NCBI GenBank assembly: GCA_001304015.1
Contig: LJUY01000001.1
Location: forward strand, 62,001-126,000
Direction of reading: 5' to 3'
Length of the DNA stretch: 64,000 bases
DNA from: a candidate division Zixibacteria bacterium SM23_81
Lineage (GTDB): Bacteria; SM23-81
Shown here: one piece after another, positions 27,054-36,001 of the stretch
Layout of the letters: the number at the start of each line of letters is the position of its first letter
Position numbering within the stretch: the stretch's first letter is position 1
The notes under the pieces: generated by a model
The model's input: only the letters and a program-made list of their open reading frames with translations
Told to the model about the DNA's origin: nothing
Databases searched by the model: none
Made by a program: the position numbers and the translations under genes

Positions 27054-27824
27054 GTGAATATCCATCCATCGGTTATCGTGCACCCCAGTGCTGAGCTTGG
27101 TCGAGATGTGCATATTGGACCCAACTCCATCGTGGGGGAGAAGGTGATCATTGGCGATGGCACCTGGATTGCCAATGGGGTGGTGGTGCAGAGAAATACG
27201 CGCATCGGCTCGGCGTGCCGTATCTATACTGGAGCGGTATTGGGAACAGAGCCTCAGGATTTGAAGTACAAGGGCGAAGAAACCTTCCTCGAGATCGGAG
27301 ATCGAACGACCATTCGGGAGTTCACCACCGTTAATCTGGGCACGGCTCAAAGGGGTAAAACGACTGTTGGCAACGACGCCATGTTGATGTCCTATGTGCA
27401 CGTTGCCCACGACTGTGATATTAGAGACCATGTTATTCTGGCCAATGCCGTCAATATGGGCGGCCACGTTGAGATTCACGAGCATGCCGTGGTGGGGGGC
27501 GTGGTTCCCATCCATCAATTTGTGAAAATTGGTTGTCACGCCATGATTGGCGGGGGATACCGGGTCAACCAGGATATCTGTCCCTATGTTCGTGTGGCTG
27601 GTTATCCCCTTCGGGTGGTCGGTTTGAATACCATTGGGCTGAGACGAAAGGGATTTTCCTCGGAGACTTTGACCCTTCTTAAGAAGGCCTACTCCCTGCT
27701 CTTTCACAGCAACTTAAACGTTTCCCAGGCGGTGAAACGAATCACAGGCGAGCTGCCTAAAACTGAAGAGATTGAAAGAATTGTGCACTTCGTGACCAAC
27801 AGTCAGAGGGGCATCGTTCGGTGA
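27054..27824 (+). CDS. lpxA: UDP-N-acetylglucosamine O-acyltransferase LpxA
   Basis: LpxA catalyses the first step of lipid A synthesis, transfer of a 3-hydroxyacyl chain from ACP to UDP-GlcNAc. The 256-residue protein starts with hexapeptide repeats (IHPSVIVHPSAELG), has the catalytic-histidine segment VHVAHDCDI near residue 120, GGVVPIHQFVKIG near residue 145 and a C-terminal helical domain with GLRRKGFS. The start is GTG with GAGAGGAA upstream. A strong terminator follows, closing the bamA-lpxA segment. Confidence 0.96.
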   Translation: MNIHPSVIVHPSAELGRDVHIGPNSIVGEKVIIGDGTWIANGVVVQRNTRIGSACRIYTGAVLGTEPQDLKYKGEETFLEIGDRTTIREFTTVNLGTAQRGKTTVGNDAMLMSYVHVAHDCDIRDHVILANAVNMGGHVEIHEHAVVGGVVPIHQFVKIGCHAMIGGGYRVNQDICPYVRVAGYPLRVVGLNTIGLRRKGFSSETLTLLKKAYSLLFHSNLNVSQAVKRITGELPKTEEIERIVHFVTNSQRGIVR

Positions 27825-27855
27825 AGGAAAACGGCAGGGAAAAAACCCATGCGTT

Positions 27856-27890
27856 CGGCCTGAAAGGGGGAACACAGGCCGGTTTTTTTT
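27856..27890 (+). terminator. Rho-independent terminator after lpxA
   Basis: A seven-bp GC-rich stem (CGGCCTG, 27856-27862, against CAGGCCG, 27875-27881) is followed by a run of eight T. It lies about 30 bases after the lpxA stop and directly before a new promoter. Confidence 0.85.
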
Positions 27891-27902
27891 GCCTAAAAGG
27901 TG

Positions 27903-27931
27903 TTGACACCGGCCCCACTTTTTGGTAAATT
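27903..27931 (+). promoter_or_regulatory. Promoter for the Gfo/Idh-lpxB-waaA-lpxK operon
   Basis: TTGACA (27903-27908) and TAAATT (27926-27931) are spaced by 17 bases. The promoter starts 12 bases after the T run of the lpxA terminator. It separates the lipid A genes into two transcription units. Confidence 0.75.
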
Positions 27932-27968
27932 GATGCAGCTTTCCGGCTTTGCCGAAGAAAGGACTATC

Positions 27969-28988
27969 GTGGAACCCTGTAAGGTGGGTGTCATTGGAGT
28001 GGGCCATCTGGGCCGATGTCACGCTCGTGCATACGCCCAAATGCCAGAGGTACGCCTCGTGGGCCTGGTCGATATCAATCCGACTCGGGCCCAGGAGCTT
28101 GCTCAAGAATTGGGCATCGCAGCCATGACTGACTTGGATGAGCTGTTGAGCACCGTCAGCGCCGTTAGCGTGGCAGTTCCTACGCCACAACATCATCGAA
28201 TTGCCAAGAGATGTCTCGAGAGAGGAGTTCATGTATTGGTGGAGAAACCCATCGCCACCACGCTGGAGGAGGCAGATGACCTTATCGCCAATGCGCAACG
28301 GACTGGTGTGGTGCTGCAGGTGGGGCACATCGAGAGATTCAATCCCACCTTTCGGGCCATATCCAAGCTGAACCTGGCGCCTATGTTCATCGAGTCCCAT
28401 CGTTTAGCCCCCTATACCCCACGGGGAGCTGACGTCGCCGTCATTTTAGATCTTATGATCCATGACATCGACCTGACTCTGGCTTTGATCAAAGCCAAGG
28501 TGAATCATGTTTTGGCTGTTGGCGTAGCTGTGGTTTCGGACAGTGAGGATATCGCCAATGCCCGAGTGACCTTCTCCAACGGCACCGTGGCCAACTTGAC
28601 CACCAGCCGGATATCGCCCCGGGCTATGCGGAAGATGCGTCTGTTTCAGCGAGACGCCTATATCTCCGCGGATTTTCTAAACCACTCTGTGGACATTTAT
28701 CGGCTGCAAAACCAAGGTACAGGAGATGAGAAGGGAGATCATCCCCTGGGTTCCTCTGCTCAAACGGCGCTCCTCTCCAGAGGACAATTTGTGGTCTGTG
28801 AGCGCCCAAAGCTGGAGCAGGAAGATGCCCTTACAATGGAGTTGCGAGCCTTTCTCTACAGCATTCGGAAAGAGGAAAAACCCCTCGTGAGCGGTCAAGA
28901 TGGACGCAAGGCCCTATCGCTGGCGCTGAAGATCATGAAATGCCTTCAGGAGCATGCCCATTGGATTCAGAAGTCTGGTCATCCATGA
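27969..28988 (+). CDS. Gfo/Idh/MocA-family NAD(P)-dependent oxidoreductase
   Basis: The 339-residue protein has an N-terminal Rossmann domain (VGVIGVGHLGRCHARAYAQ) and the family EKP motif (HVLVEKPIATT, near residue 94), followed by the GHIERFNPTFRA segment and a C-terminal beta-sheet domain with LDLMIHDIDLT. Family members oxidise or reduce sugar carbons. GnnA of Leptospira and Acidithiobacillus, which acts on UDP-GlcNAc during lipid A synthesis, belongs to this family, so the location between lpxA and lpxB is suggestive. No GnnB-type aminotransferase is adjacent, so that role is unproven. The GTG start is chosen because the upstream open frame runs through the promoter; AAAGGA precedes it. 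Confidence 0.87.
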   Translation: MEPCKVGVIGVGHLGRCHARAYAQMPEVRLVGLVDINPTRAQELAQELGIAAMTDLDELLSTVSAVSVAVPTPQHHRIAKRCLERGVHVLVEKPIATTLEEADDLIANAQRTGVVLQVGHIERFNPTFRAISKLNLAPMFIESHRLAPYTPRGADVAVILDLMIHDIDLTLALIKAKVNHVLAVGVAVVSDSEDIANARVTFSNGTVANLTTSRISPRAMRKMRLFQRDAYISADFLNHSVDIYRLQNQGTGDEKGDHPLGSSAQTALLSRGQFVVCERPKLEQEDALTMELRAFLYSIRKEEKPLVSGQDGRKALSLALKIMKCLQEHAHWIQKSGHP

Positions 28989-30136
28989 GAGGGCCCTCCA
29001 TTCTCATCGTGGCCGGCGAAGCCTCAGGCGACCTACATGGTTCTCGCTTGGCATTGGAGCTAAAACATCTGAGACCTGACTGTCAACTGAAGGGCATTGG
29101 CGGTCCTAAAATGGAGCAGGCCGGTGTCCAACTCCTATATTCCCTCCAAGATTTCGCCTTCCTGGGTTTCAGCGAGGTGCTAAAACATCTGCCTTTCATA
29201 CGCCGGGTCTTGCATCGGCTGAATCGTCTTTTTCTCGAGGACAAACCCGATCTGCTTATTCTCATCGACTATCCGGGCTTCAACCTTAGGCTAGCCAAGC
29301 TGGCCAAGCAACGAAGTATCCCCGTTTTTTACTATATCAGCCCCCAGGTTTGGGCTTGGCATCCTCGACGAGCCCACGCCATCGCCCGAGTTGTGAATAA
29401 GTTGGCTGTGATACTTCCCTTCGAAGTGGATTTCTATAGAAGAAGGACGGGATTACAGGTTCATTTCGTCGGTCATCCACTGCTGGAGATTGTCCAGCCC
29501 CAACTGCCCAAGGAACGTTTTTGTCGACGCTGGAGTCTCGACCCGGAGAAGCCGGTGCTGGGTTTGTTGCCTGGAAGCCGAGAGCAGGAGATCGTCCGTC
29601 TGCTGCCCATCATGTTGAATGCGGGCCAAATCTTATGCCGAAGGATACCCGATCTTCAGATGGCCGTGGGTGCCGCCTCCTCCGTGAAAGTGGACCTTTA
29701 CCAGGATCTATTTGGCAAGCATAGCGTTGGGGCGGTTCTGGTCACCGATCAAACCTATGATTTGATGAGTCACGCCCGACTTCTGTTGGTGGCCTCCGGT
29801 ACAGCCACTTTGGAATCAGCTATTCTGAATACACCCATGATCGTCCTCTACCGTGTTTCCTTCCTCTCCTGGCTCCTGGCTCTTCTTCTGGTGAGAGTCG
29901 ATCACATTGGATTGGTCAATTTGGTGGCCGGAGAGAGGATCGTTCCTGAATTGGTTCAGCATCAGGTCACCGCGGCGAGGGTCGCCAGAGAGGCTTATGG
30001 TCTGCTCAAGGACGATCGCCGACGCGCTCAGATAAAGGATAAGCTGCTAACAATCCAACGCCGTTTAGGGGAGAGAGGTGCCTCTCGCAGGACCGCGAAA
30101 TTGGCCTTAAGCTTGATTGATCGGGAAGGTGATTGA
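28985..30136 (+). CDS. lpxB: Lipid-A-disaccharide synthase LpxB
   Basis: LpxB is a GT19 glycosyltransferase that condenses lipid X with UDP-diacylglucosamine. The 383-residue protein shows VAGEASGDLHGSRLA at the N-terminus, IDYPGFNLRLAK near residue 90, YYISPQVWAWHPRRA near residue 113 and LPGSREQEI near residue 190. The ATG overlaps the stop of the oxidoreductase gene (ATGA), so translation is probably coupled. The next gene begins at the base after its stop. Confidence 0.96.
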   Translation: MRGPSILIVAGEASGDLHGSRLALELKHLRPDCQLKGIGGPKMEQAGVQLLYSLQDFAFLGFSEVLKHLPFIRRVLHRLNRLFLEDKPDLLILIDYPGFNLRLAKLAKQRSIPVFYYISPQVWAWHPRRAHAIARVVNKLAVILPFEVDFYRRRTGLQVHFVGHPLLEIVQPQLPKERFCRRWSLDPEKPVLGLLPGSREQEIVRLLPIMLNAGQILCRRIPDLQMAVGAASSVKVDLYQDLFGKHSVGAVLVTDQTYDLMSHARLLLVASGTATLESAILNTPMIVLYRVSFLSWLLALLLVRVDHIGLVNLVAGERIVPELVQHQVTAARVAREAYGLLKDDRRRAQIKDKLLTIQRRLGERGASRRTAKLALSLIDREGD

Positions 30137-30817
30137 GTGAGAAGACGCGCCTCATTCAGAGAAAGAGTTTTCCTGTTTCTCATCTCTCGTCTGGGGGCTC
30201 TCTTTATATGGATCATGGGCAAGACTTGGCGTCTTCACTGGGCTGGACAGGAACATCTTCGCGCCATACGATCGGCGAGGGAAAACGTCATCTACGCTTT
30301 CTGGCACGGGCGTATGCTGGCTCTTTGCTTTAGTCACCGGCGACAAAACATACACATCATGGTCAGCGAACATCGGGATGGTGAGATTGTCGCCCAAACA
30401 GTGAATCTGCTGGGCTTTGTGCCCATTCGCGGATCAACTACCAAAGGGGGACGCAAAGCCCTCTTCCGAATCGCCGAGCGAGCCCGATCAGGCTACGATG
30501 TGGCCATTACTCCTGATGGTCCTCGAGGACCATGCTGGCGAGTGCAGCCCGGAGTGATCACTCTGGCTCAAAGGACGGGGATGCCCATCATACCTGTGGC
30601 CAACGGAGCCTCTCTGGGGAAAACTCTTTCATCCTGGGACAGGTTTCTCATCCCCATGCCCTTTTCCAGGGTGGCCATTTTTTTGGGGGCTCCCATCTCT
30701 GTGCCAAGGGAGCTCTCCGAAACGAGCTTTGAGGAAAAAAGGTTAGAACTGGAGCGAGCAATTCTGGCTTTGACTCAGAGGGCTGACCATCTCTTTTCAC
30801 GATCTCATAGCCGGTAG
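30137..30817 (+). CDS. DUF374-family lysophospholipid/lipid A acyltransferase
   Basis: The 226-residue membrane-associated protein belongs to the DUF374 branch of the LPLAT superfamily. It carries the acyltransferase histidine region AFWHGRMLAL near residue 55, VSEHRDGE near residue 76, and ITPDGPRGPCWRVQPG near residue 128. Some DUF374 proteins (LpxJ of epsilon-proteobacteria) are late lipid A acyltransferases. The position between lpxB and waaA supports such a role here, though this is inference. The start is GTG immediately after the lpxB stop. No classical LpxL/LpxM gene is seen in the window. Confidence 0.87.
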   Translation: MRRRASFRERVFLFLISRLGALFIWIMGKTWRLHWAGQEHLRAIRSARENVIYAFWHGRMLALCFSHRRQNIHIMVSEHRDGEIVAQTVNLLGFVPIRGSTTKGGRKALFRIAERARSGYDVAITPDGPRGPCWRVQPGVITLAQRTGMPIIPVANGASLGKTLSSWDRFLIPMPFSRVAIFLGAPISVPRELSETSFEEKRLELERAILALTQRADHLFSRSHSR

Positions 30818-30820
30818 AAT

Positions 30821-32098
30821 ATGCTATTTCTATACGATGTGATTCTTTCCATAGCCTTGTTGGTCGCGCTTCCATATCTGTTGCCCAAAGTGCTGTTGGG
30901 GCGCCACGGTCTGAAAGAACGCCTCGGTCTGTGGTCGAAGGAGTTTTTCCGAAGAGCTAAATCCGATCCCATTCTCTGGCTACACGCAGCCTCAGTGGGG
31001 GAGGTAAACAGCTTGGCGGCCTTTCTGCCGATCCTGAGGAAAAGAGCTCCTGGATACCAGTTTATACTGTCAGTTACCACCCGAACAGGAAAAGAACGAG
31101 CTTCCCGTCTACGAGGAGAAGTCCGCTGGATCTTTTACCTCCCCGTGGACCTCTCCTTTCTGGTCAGGCGAGTTCTGCATTGGACCAATCCGAAAGTCTT
31201 GCTGTTGGTCGAGACAGAACTGTGGCCCAATCTCATCCTTCAGGCTCAGCGAAGGGGAGTGAAGCTGGCTTTGATCAACGGTCGGCTGTCTGCCCGCAGC
31301 TTTTCACGTTACAGAATGTTCCCAGGACCTATGGCTCACATTCTCACCTCCTTGGATTTGCTCTGTGTTCAGACCGAGGAGGACGCCCATCGTTTTCGAG
31401 CATTAGGAGCGGAGGGCTCCAAGGTGATGGTGACGGGGAACTTCAAGGAGGACCTGCTGGCCGTTCCCCAAATGCGGGCGGAGCGGGAGCTGGTTCGCGG
31501 TGCCCTTGGCATACCAGATGGCACTCATGTGTTGGTGGCTGGGAGCACTCGTCCCGGAGAGGAGAATGAAATCGCAGAGACTATTGTAAGTCTCAGGAAT
31601 GAGAACAACACCTTCCGGGCTATCGTGGCTCCTCGGCATGTGAAGCGCGCCAAGAAAGTGGCACGCCTTCTTGCGACGAAAGGATTGGAGGTTCAACGAT
31701 ACAGCCTCGGAGAAAGACTTCAGGCGGCTCACTGGGATGTCCTGGTGGTGGATATATTAGGGCAGCTGATGCGCTTATATTCTGCTGCCGATGTGGCTTT
31801 TGTGGGAGGAAGTTTGTTGCCTTACGGAGGACATAATCCCCTAGAACCTGCCGCATATGGGATTCCAGTTCTCTTTGGCCACCACATGGAGCATTGTCGC
31901 CGCAGCGCACAATTGCTTTTGCATGGGGGAGGGGGTATTCAGGTGGCGAACGGAATTGAGTTGAAGAAAATAGCCTCTCGCCTATTCCACTCGGACCAGG
32001 AGCGTCGTCGACGAGGTCGGGCCGCCCTCCGAGCCGTTCAGGAAAGTCGAGGAAGCTCTGAAAAAACGGTTCAGGCGCTCAAGGAAACGGTACTGTAG
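30821..32098 (+). CDS. waaA: 3-deoxy-D-manno-octulosonic acid (Kdo) transferase WaaA
   Basis: WaaA (KdtA) is a GT30 enzyme that attaches Kdo to lipid IVA at the inner membrane. The 425-residue protein has an N-terminal membrane anchor (about residues 1-22), LHAASVGEVNSL near residue 50, VETELWPNLI near residue 130, and the C-terminal sugar-nucleotide domain with FVGGSLLPYGGHNPLEPAAYG near residue 327. It starts three bases after the preceding stop. Whether one or several Kdo units are transferred cannot be told from the sequence. Confidence 0.95.
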   Translation: MLFLYDVILSIALLVALPYLLPKVLLGRHGLKERLGLWSKEFFRRAKSDPILWLHAASVGEVNSLAAFLPILRKRAPGYQFILSVTTRTGKERASRLRGEVRWIFYLPVDLSFLVRRVLHWTNPKVLLLVETELWPNLILQAQRRGVKLALINGRLSARSFSRYRMFPGPMAHILTSLDLLCVQTEEDAHRFRALGAEGSKVMVTGNFKEDLLAVPQMRAERELVRGALGIPDGTHVLVAGSTRPGEENEIAETIVSLRNENNTFRAIVAPRHVKRAKKVARLLATKGLEVQRYSLGERLQAAHWDVLVVDILGQLMRLYSAADVAFVGGSLLPYGGHNPLEPAAYGIPVLFGHHMEHCRRSAQLLLHGGGGIQVANGIELKKIASRLFHSDQERRRRGRAALRAVQESRGSSEKTVQALKETVL

Positions 32099-32146
32099 CT
32101 GGCCAGGCGGATTCACATACCCTCTGGATGGCATCACTTTTGGCAG

Positions 32147-33205
32147 ATGGCCATCCTGGAACATCGGAAAGGGCTGATTTTCTCGGTGATGAGGTGTCTC
32201 TGCGCCTTGCTCACCGTGCCCGTATCAGCAGCGGTGCTCATTCGTAGGCATCTTTACCGGGTTGGACTGATCCCGGTACATAGCCTCAGGGCTCGGGTGA
32301 TCAGCATCGGCAATATCTCCATGGGCGGTACCGGAAAAACGCCAGCGGTCCTCATGGTGGCCAAGCATCTGGCGGCCAGGGGCGAAAGGGTGGTGATCCT
32401 CACACGGGGTTATGGTCGAACCACTTCTCAAAGGAGAATCCTGGTCGGCGACCAATATCATTGGAAAGAAGTCGGGGATGAAGCTCGGATGTTATCTCGG
32501 CTCCTTCCTACGATCCCCATCGTGGTGGGCAAGAACAGGGTCTCCGGGGGCAGGCTGGCTGTGGAGAAGTTCCGGCCCCGATTCGTGATCCTGGATGATG
32601 GCTTGCAGTATCTTCGGCTGGCCAGGGATGTGGAGATGGTGATCATCGACGCTACCTATCCTTTTGGCAATGGCCGACTCTTCCCAGGGGGCATCCTGAG
32701 AGAAAACATCAGCGCCCTGAGACGTGCTCACATGTTTTTTGTGACTAAAGTAGACCAGGCCGAGAATGTAGGCGATTTACTGGCTTTTCTCCAGCGAACT
32801 TACCCCCATGCGCCGGTGGTACAAGGGACTTACCAGCCGTCAAGCTTACGAGACGTGCGTTCCCATGACCAAGTAAGCCTAAAGTTCTTGCGGGGAAAGC
32901 CCGTAGTGGCCATGTCTGGAATCGGAAATCATATCTCCTTTGAGCGGTCGCTGGAGCAAATTGGCGCCCGCCTGGCCGAGAGAGTGCGCCTCCCAGATCA
33001 CCATCCCTATCGCCGAGAGGAAGTATTAGCAACTGCCCGTCTAGCTCTGAAAGTAGGCGCTCAGTGCGTCGTCACCACGCAGAAAGACGAGGTGCGACTG
33101 CCAGACATGGAAAAGTTGGCCATTCCCCTTCTGTCCCTGGGCATTCAACTTCAGGCGGTATCTGGGGAGGAACAGCTGTGGGACTTCCTCGAAAGGGGGC
33201 TTTGA
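32147..33205 (+). CDS. lpxK: Tetraacyldisaccharide 4'-kinase LpxK
   Basis: LpxK phosphorylates the 4' position of the lipid A disaccharide. The 352-residue protein has an N-terminal membrane helix, the P-loop SIGNISMGGTGKTP near residue 52, ILTRGYGR near residue 84, GDEARMLSR near residue 108 and DDGLQYLRLARDVEMVIID (about residues 145-163), all typical of the family. It follows waaA after 48 bases and is followed at one base by ilvC, so the biosynthetic operon continues into amino-acid metabolism. Confidence 0.94.
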   Translation: MAILEHRKGLIFSVMRCLCALLTVPVSAAVLIRRHLYRVGLIPVHSLRARVISIGNISMGGTGKTPAVLMVAKHLAARGERVVILTRGYGRTTSQRRILVGDQYHWKEVGDEARMLSRLLPTIPIVVGKNRVSGGRLAVEKFRPRFVILDDGLQYLRLARDVEMVIIDATYPFGNGRLFPGGILRENISALRRAHMFFVTKVDQAENVGDLLAFLQRTYPHAPVVQGTYQPSSLRDVRSHDQVSLKFLRGKPVVAMSGIGNHISFERSLEQIGARLAERVRLPDHHPYRREEVLATARLALKVGAQCVVTTQKDEVRLPDMEKLAIPLLSLGIQLQAVSGEEQLWDFLERGL

Positions 33206-33206
33206 A

Positions 33207-34202
33207 GTGGCAATCATTTTCAAAGAGCAACATGCCAACCTCAACATCCTCAGGGATAAGAAGATCGCGATTATTGGATACGGATCCCAAGGGAGTGCAC
33301 AGGCTCAAAATCTGCGGGATAGCGGACTGGATGTCCTGGTCGCCGATGTGCCCGACAGCTCGGCTTGGAGGAAAGCGGATGAAGACGGTTTTCATCCGCA
33401 TCTCGCCAAAGAGGCCTCCGCATTGGCCCAGGTTATCCTCATGCTTATCCCGGATCATCTTCATGGTCAGGTGTTTCGGAGCGAGGTGCTTCCCGGTTTG
33501 ATCGCCGGGGACGCTTTGATTTTCGCTCACGGTTTCAGCATTCACTACCGCCAAGTCATTCCTCCTTCAGGAGTGGACTGCCTCATGGTCGCGCCCAAGG
33601 GCCCCGGTGGATTAGTAAGAAATCTGTATCGACGAGGGCTGGGGGTGATCTGTCTATTGGCTGTCTGCCAGGATGCCACTGGTCATTCTCAGGAGATTGG
33701 GTTGGCCATTGCCAAGGGCATAGGCGGTACCCAAGCCGGAGTCATAGAGACCACCTTCTCGGAGGAGACGGAGACCGACCTGTTTGGCGAGCAGGTGGTA
33801 TTATGTGGTGGATTAACAGCTCTCATCAAGGCTGGATTCGAGACCCTGGTGGAGGCCGGATACCAGCCGGAAATCGCGTACTTTGAATGTCTCCACGAGG
33901 TCAAACAGATCGCAGATATGATCTATAGGTACGGGATCCAGGGGATGCGTGGTCGAATCAGCGACACGGCCCGATATGGCGATCTCACTCGAGGCCCTCA
34001 GGTTATCTCTTCGCTGATTAAGAAGAGGATGGCAGAAATCCTGGATGAGATAAGAGATGAGCGCTTTGCTCAGGAATGGCTGGCTGAAAATCGTGCTGGA
34101 AGACCTCGTTTCTCCAAGCTCATTCACGAGGATGATGACCATCCCATAGAGGGAGTGGGGAATAAGCTACGATCCTTGATGCCCTGGCTGGAGGAAGTTT
34201 AG
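33207..34202 (+). CDS. ilvC: Ketol-acid reductoisomerase, class I
   Basis: IlvC converts acetolactate or acetohydroxybutyrate to the dihydroxy acid in branched-chain amino acid synthesis. The 331-residue protein has the cofactor motif IIGYGSQGSAQAQNLRDSG near residue 21, VAPKGPG near residue 129, and the metal ligands in DLFGEQVVLCGG near residue 190, ECLHE near residue 229 and ISDTARYG near residue 250. Length fits the short class I type. The GTG start lies one base after the lpxK stop. No ilvB, ilvN, ilvD or leu genes are present, so this is an ilvC placed at the end of a lipid A operon. Confidence 0.94.
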   Translation: MAIIFKEQHANLNILRDKKIAIIGYGSQGSAQAQNLRDSGLDVLVADVPDSSAWRKADEDGFHPHLAKEASALAQVILMLIPDHLHGQVFRSEVLPGLIAGDALIFAHGFSIHYRQVIPPSGVDCLMVAPKGPGGLVRNLYRRGLGVICLLAVCQDATGHSQEIGLAIAKGIGGTQAGVIETTFSEETETDLFGEQVVLCGGLTALIKAGFETLVEAGYQPEIAYFECLHEVKQIADMIYRYGIQGMRGRISDTARYGDLTRGPQVISSLIKKRMAEILDEIRDERFAQEWLAENRAGRPRFSKLIHEDDDHPIEGVGNKLRSLMPWLEEV

Positions 34203-34272
34203 GGGAAAATCCTTATCCTCGAGAATCAACTGGTCACTTGTAGCCTTTTATAGACCAAAAGAGAGATAGGAG

Positions 34273-34902
34273 ATGAAGGACAATATCAAAAACGTACTTA
34301 TCGTCGGAGTGGGTGGACAGGGTGTGCTGCTGGTCAGCGAGATCTTGGCTGAGATCTGCATGGAGGCGGGCTACGATGTCAAGAAAAGCGAAGTGCACGG
34401 CATGGCCCAAAGAGGAGGCACTGTGGTAAGCCATGTCCGTTATGGACCCAAGGTCTATTCCCCATTGATTGAGATGGGAACTGCCCATGTGCTATTGGCT
34501 TTGGAAGAACTGGAAGCTCTTCGTTGGGTGAACTATTTGCGTCCGGATGCCGTGGTGATCGTCAATCGACAGCAGATTAAACCCCTGCCCGTGGCCGTGG
34601 GCTTGCAGGCATATCCGAAAGGAGTTTTGACCAGGCTCAGAAAAGCCGCCAGAGTGGTGGTTATAGACGGTGTCCGCATCGCTGGCCAAGTGGGAGACAT
34701 GCGAGCCATCAACATTGCCCTCTTAGGCGCTCTTGCGGTGCTCCTGAACTTAAGTCCCGCTCAGCTACGGCGAATTATCAAGAGGAAGTTACCTCAGAAA
34801 ACGCTCAAGGCAAATTTAGCCGCTTTTGAGAAAGGCAGGGACGCTATGGAAGTTGAGCAAAAACAACATCGTACACACCGCAAAAAGGAGCACACCAGAT
34901 GA
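34273..34902 (+). CDS. iorB: Indolepyruvate ferredoxin oxidoreductase beta subunit-like (IorB)
   Basis: The 209-residue protein is the 2-oxoacid:ferredoxin oxidoreductase gamma/beta-type domain, with VLIVGVGGQGVLLVSEIL at the N-terminus, KKSEVHGMAQRGGTVVSHVRYG near residue 40 and a C-terminal helical region. IorA-IorB oxidatively decarboxylates aryl pyruvates to aryl-acetyl-CoA with ferredoxin. The catalytic TPP-binding iorA partner is not in the window, so the gene is an orphan subunit here. Its stop codon overlaps the start of the homoserine dehydrogenase gene. The charged C-terminal tail (KQHRTHRKKEHTR) is unusual. Confidence 0.85.
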   Translation: MKDNIKNVLIVGVGGQGVLLVSEILAEICMEAGYDVKKSEVHGMAQRGGTVVSHVRYGPKVYSPLIEMGTAHVLLALEELEALRWVNYLRPDAVVIVNRQQIKPLPVAVGLQAYPKGVLTRLRKAARVVVIDGVRIAGQVGDMRAINIALLGALAVLLNLSPAQLRRIIKRKLPQKTLKANLAAFEKGRDAMEVEQKQHRTHRKKEHTR

Positions 34903-35945
34903 TGTATAAGTTAGCTTTCGTCGGCTTCGGAACTGTAGGCCAGGGTTTGGCTGAAATTCTCCTGAGCAAGAGGGAACTTCTGAGTCAGCATTACGATTTC
35001 CAATGCTCGGTGGTGGCCATCACGGATATTCACAAGGGCTCCATCTATCTGAAAGAAGGCCTTGATTTGGAGAGGGTTCTTGCTACAGTCAGGGAGACGC
35101 GACGGCTGGACGGCTATCCAGGGGCCACGGTAGGCTGGGATAGCCTTAAAACCATCAGGGACTGTGGCGCGGACATCGTTGTAGAAGTGACCTACACCGA
35201 CATAGAGACGGGAGAACCAGCCATCAGCCACGTTCGGGCAGCGCTGGAGAGCGGAAAACACGTGGTGACCAGCAATAAAGGGCCGGTTGCTCTGGCTGGA
35301 AGGGAACTAGTTCAACTAGCCGATCAGAAAGGCGGCAGCTTCCGCTATGAGGGCACTGTGCTCAGTGGAACTCCAGCGTTGAATCTGGCCTTGGAAACGC
35401 TGGCCGGAGTGGAAATCAAAGAGGTACGAGGCATCCTCAACGGGACGACCAACTACATTTTGAGCGAGATGGAAAAGGGCAAGGGATACCAAGAAACCCT
35501 CAAGAGGGCTCAGGATCTTGGCTACGCCGAGGCTAAGCCCGATGCCGATGTAGAGGGATGGGATGCCCTGGCCAAAATCCTGATCATCGCCAACCTCCTG
35601 ATGGGAGGAAATCTGAAAGTGAGCGATGTGGCACGAACGGGCATCACCGGAATCAGCCTTCAGGATGTGGAGACGGCCCGCCAGAACAACGAGAGATGGA
35701 AACTGATCGCTCACGCCTGGCGAGAGGCGGGTCAGGTGAGGGCCAAGGTTTCGCCCGAAAGGGTGCCCACAAAAGATTTTTTGGCCGGGGTGTGTGGTGT
35801 CACCAACGCTCTTACTTTTGGCACCGATCTTTTAGGTGAGGTGACCATCGTGGGCCCGGGCGCCGGAAAGCTGGAGACTGGTTTTTCCCTTTTGGTAGAT
35901 ATGCTCTCGATACATCGGAGAGATGTGTCCGCTGGCGGAGCATGA
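34899..35945 (+). CDS. hom: Homoserine dehydrogenase, short form without ACT domain
   Basis: The enzyme reduces aspartate semialdehyde to homoserine. The 348-residue protein has a Rossmann domain (LAFVGFGTVGQGLAEIL), HVVTSNKGPVAL near residue 124, the YEGTVLSGTPALNLA substrate region near residue 149, GILNGTTNYILSEM near residue 180, and AKPDADVEGWDALAKI near residue 216. Like archaeal short forms it lacks the C-terminal ACT regulatory domain. ATG overlaps the iorB stop with AAAAGGAG upstream. The neighbours are a dehydrogenase and an unknown protein rather than thrB/thrC, so a role other than threonine synthesis is possible. Confidence 0.88.
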   Translation: MMYKLAFVGFGTVGQGLAEILLSKRELLSQHYDFQCSVVAITDIHKGSIYLKEGLDLERVLATVRETRRLDGYPGATVGWDSLKTIRDCGADIVVEVTYTDIETGEPAISHVRAALESGKHVVTSNKGPVALAGRELVQLADQKGGSFRYEGTVLSGTPALNLALETLAGVEIKEVRGILNGTTNYILSEMEKGKGYQETLKRAQDLGYAEAKPDADVEGWDALAKILIIANLLMGGNLKVSDVARTGITGISLQDVETARQNNERWKLIAHAWREAGQVRAKVSPERVPTKDFLAGVCGVTNALTFGTDLLGEVTIVGPGAGKLETGFSLLVDMLSIHRRDVSAGGA

Positions 35946-36001
35946 GCGACGAGAACATCAGCGAAAAGCGTAGAGGAAAAACTGATTGAGGAGGACGAAA
36001 G

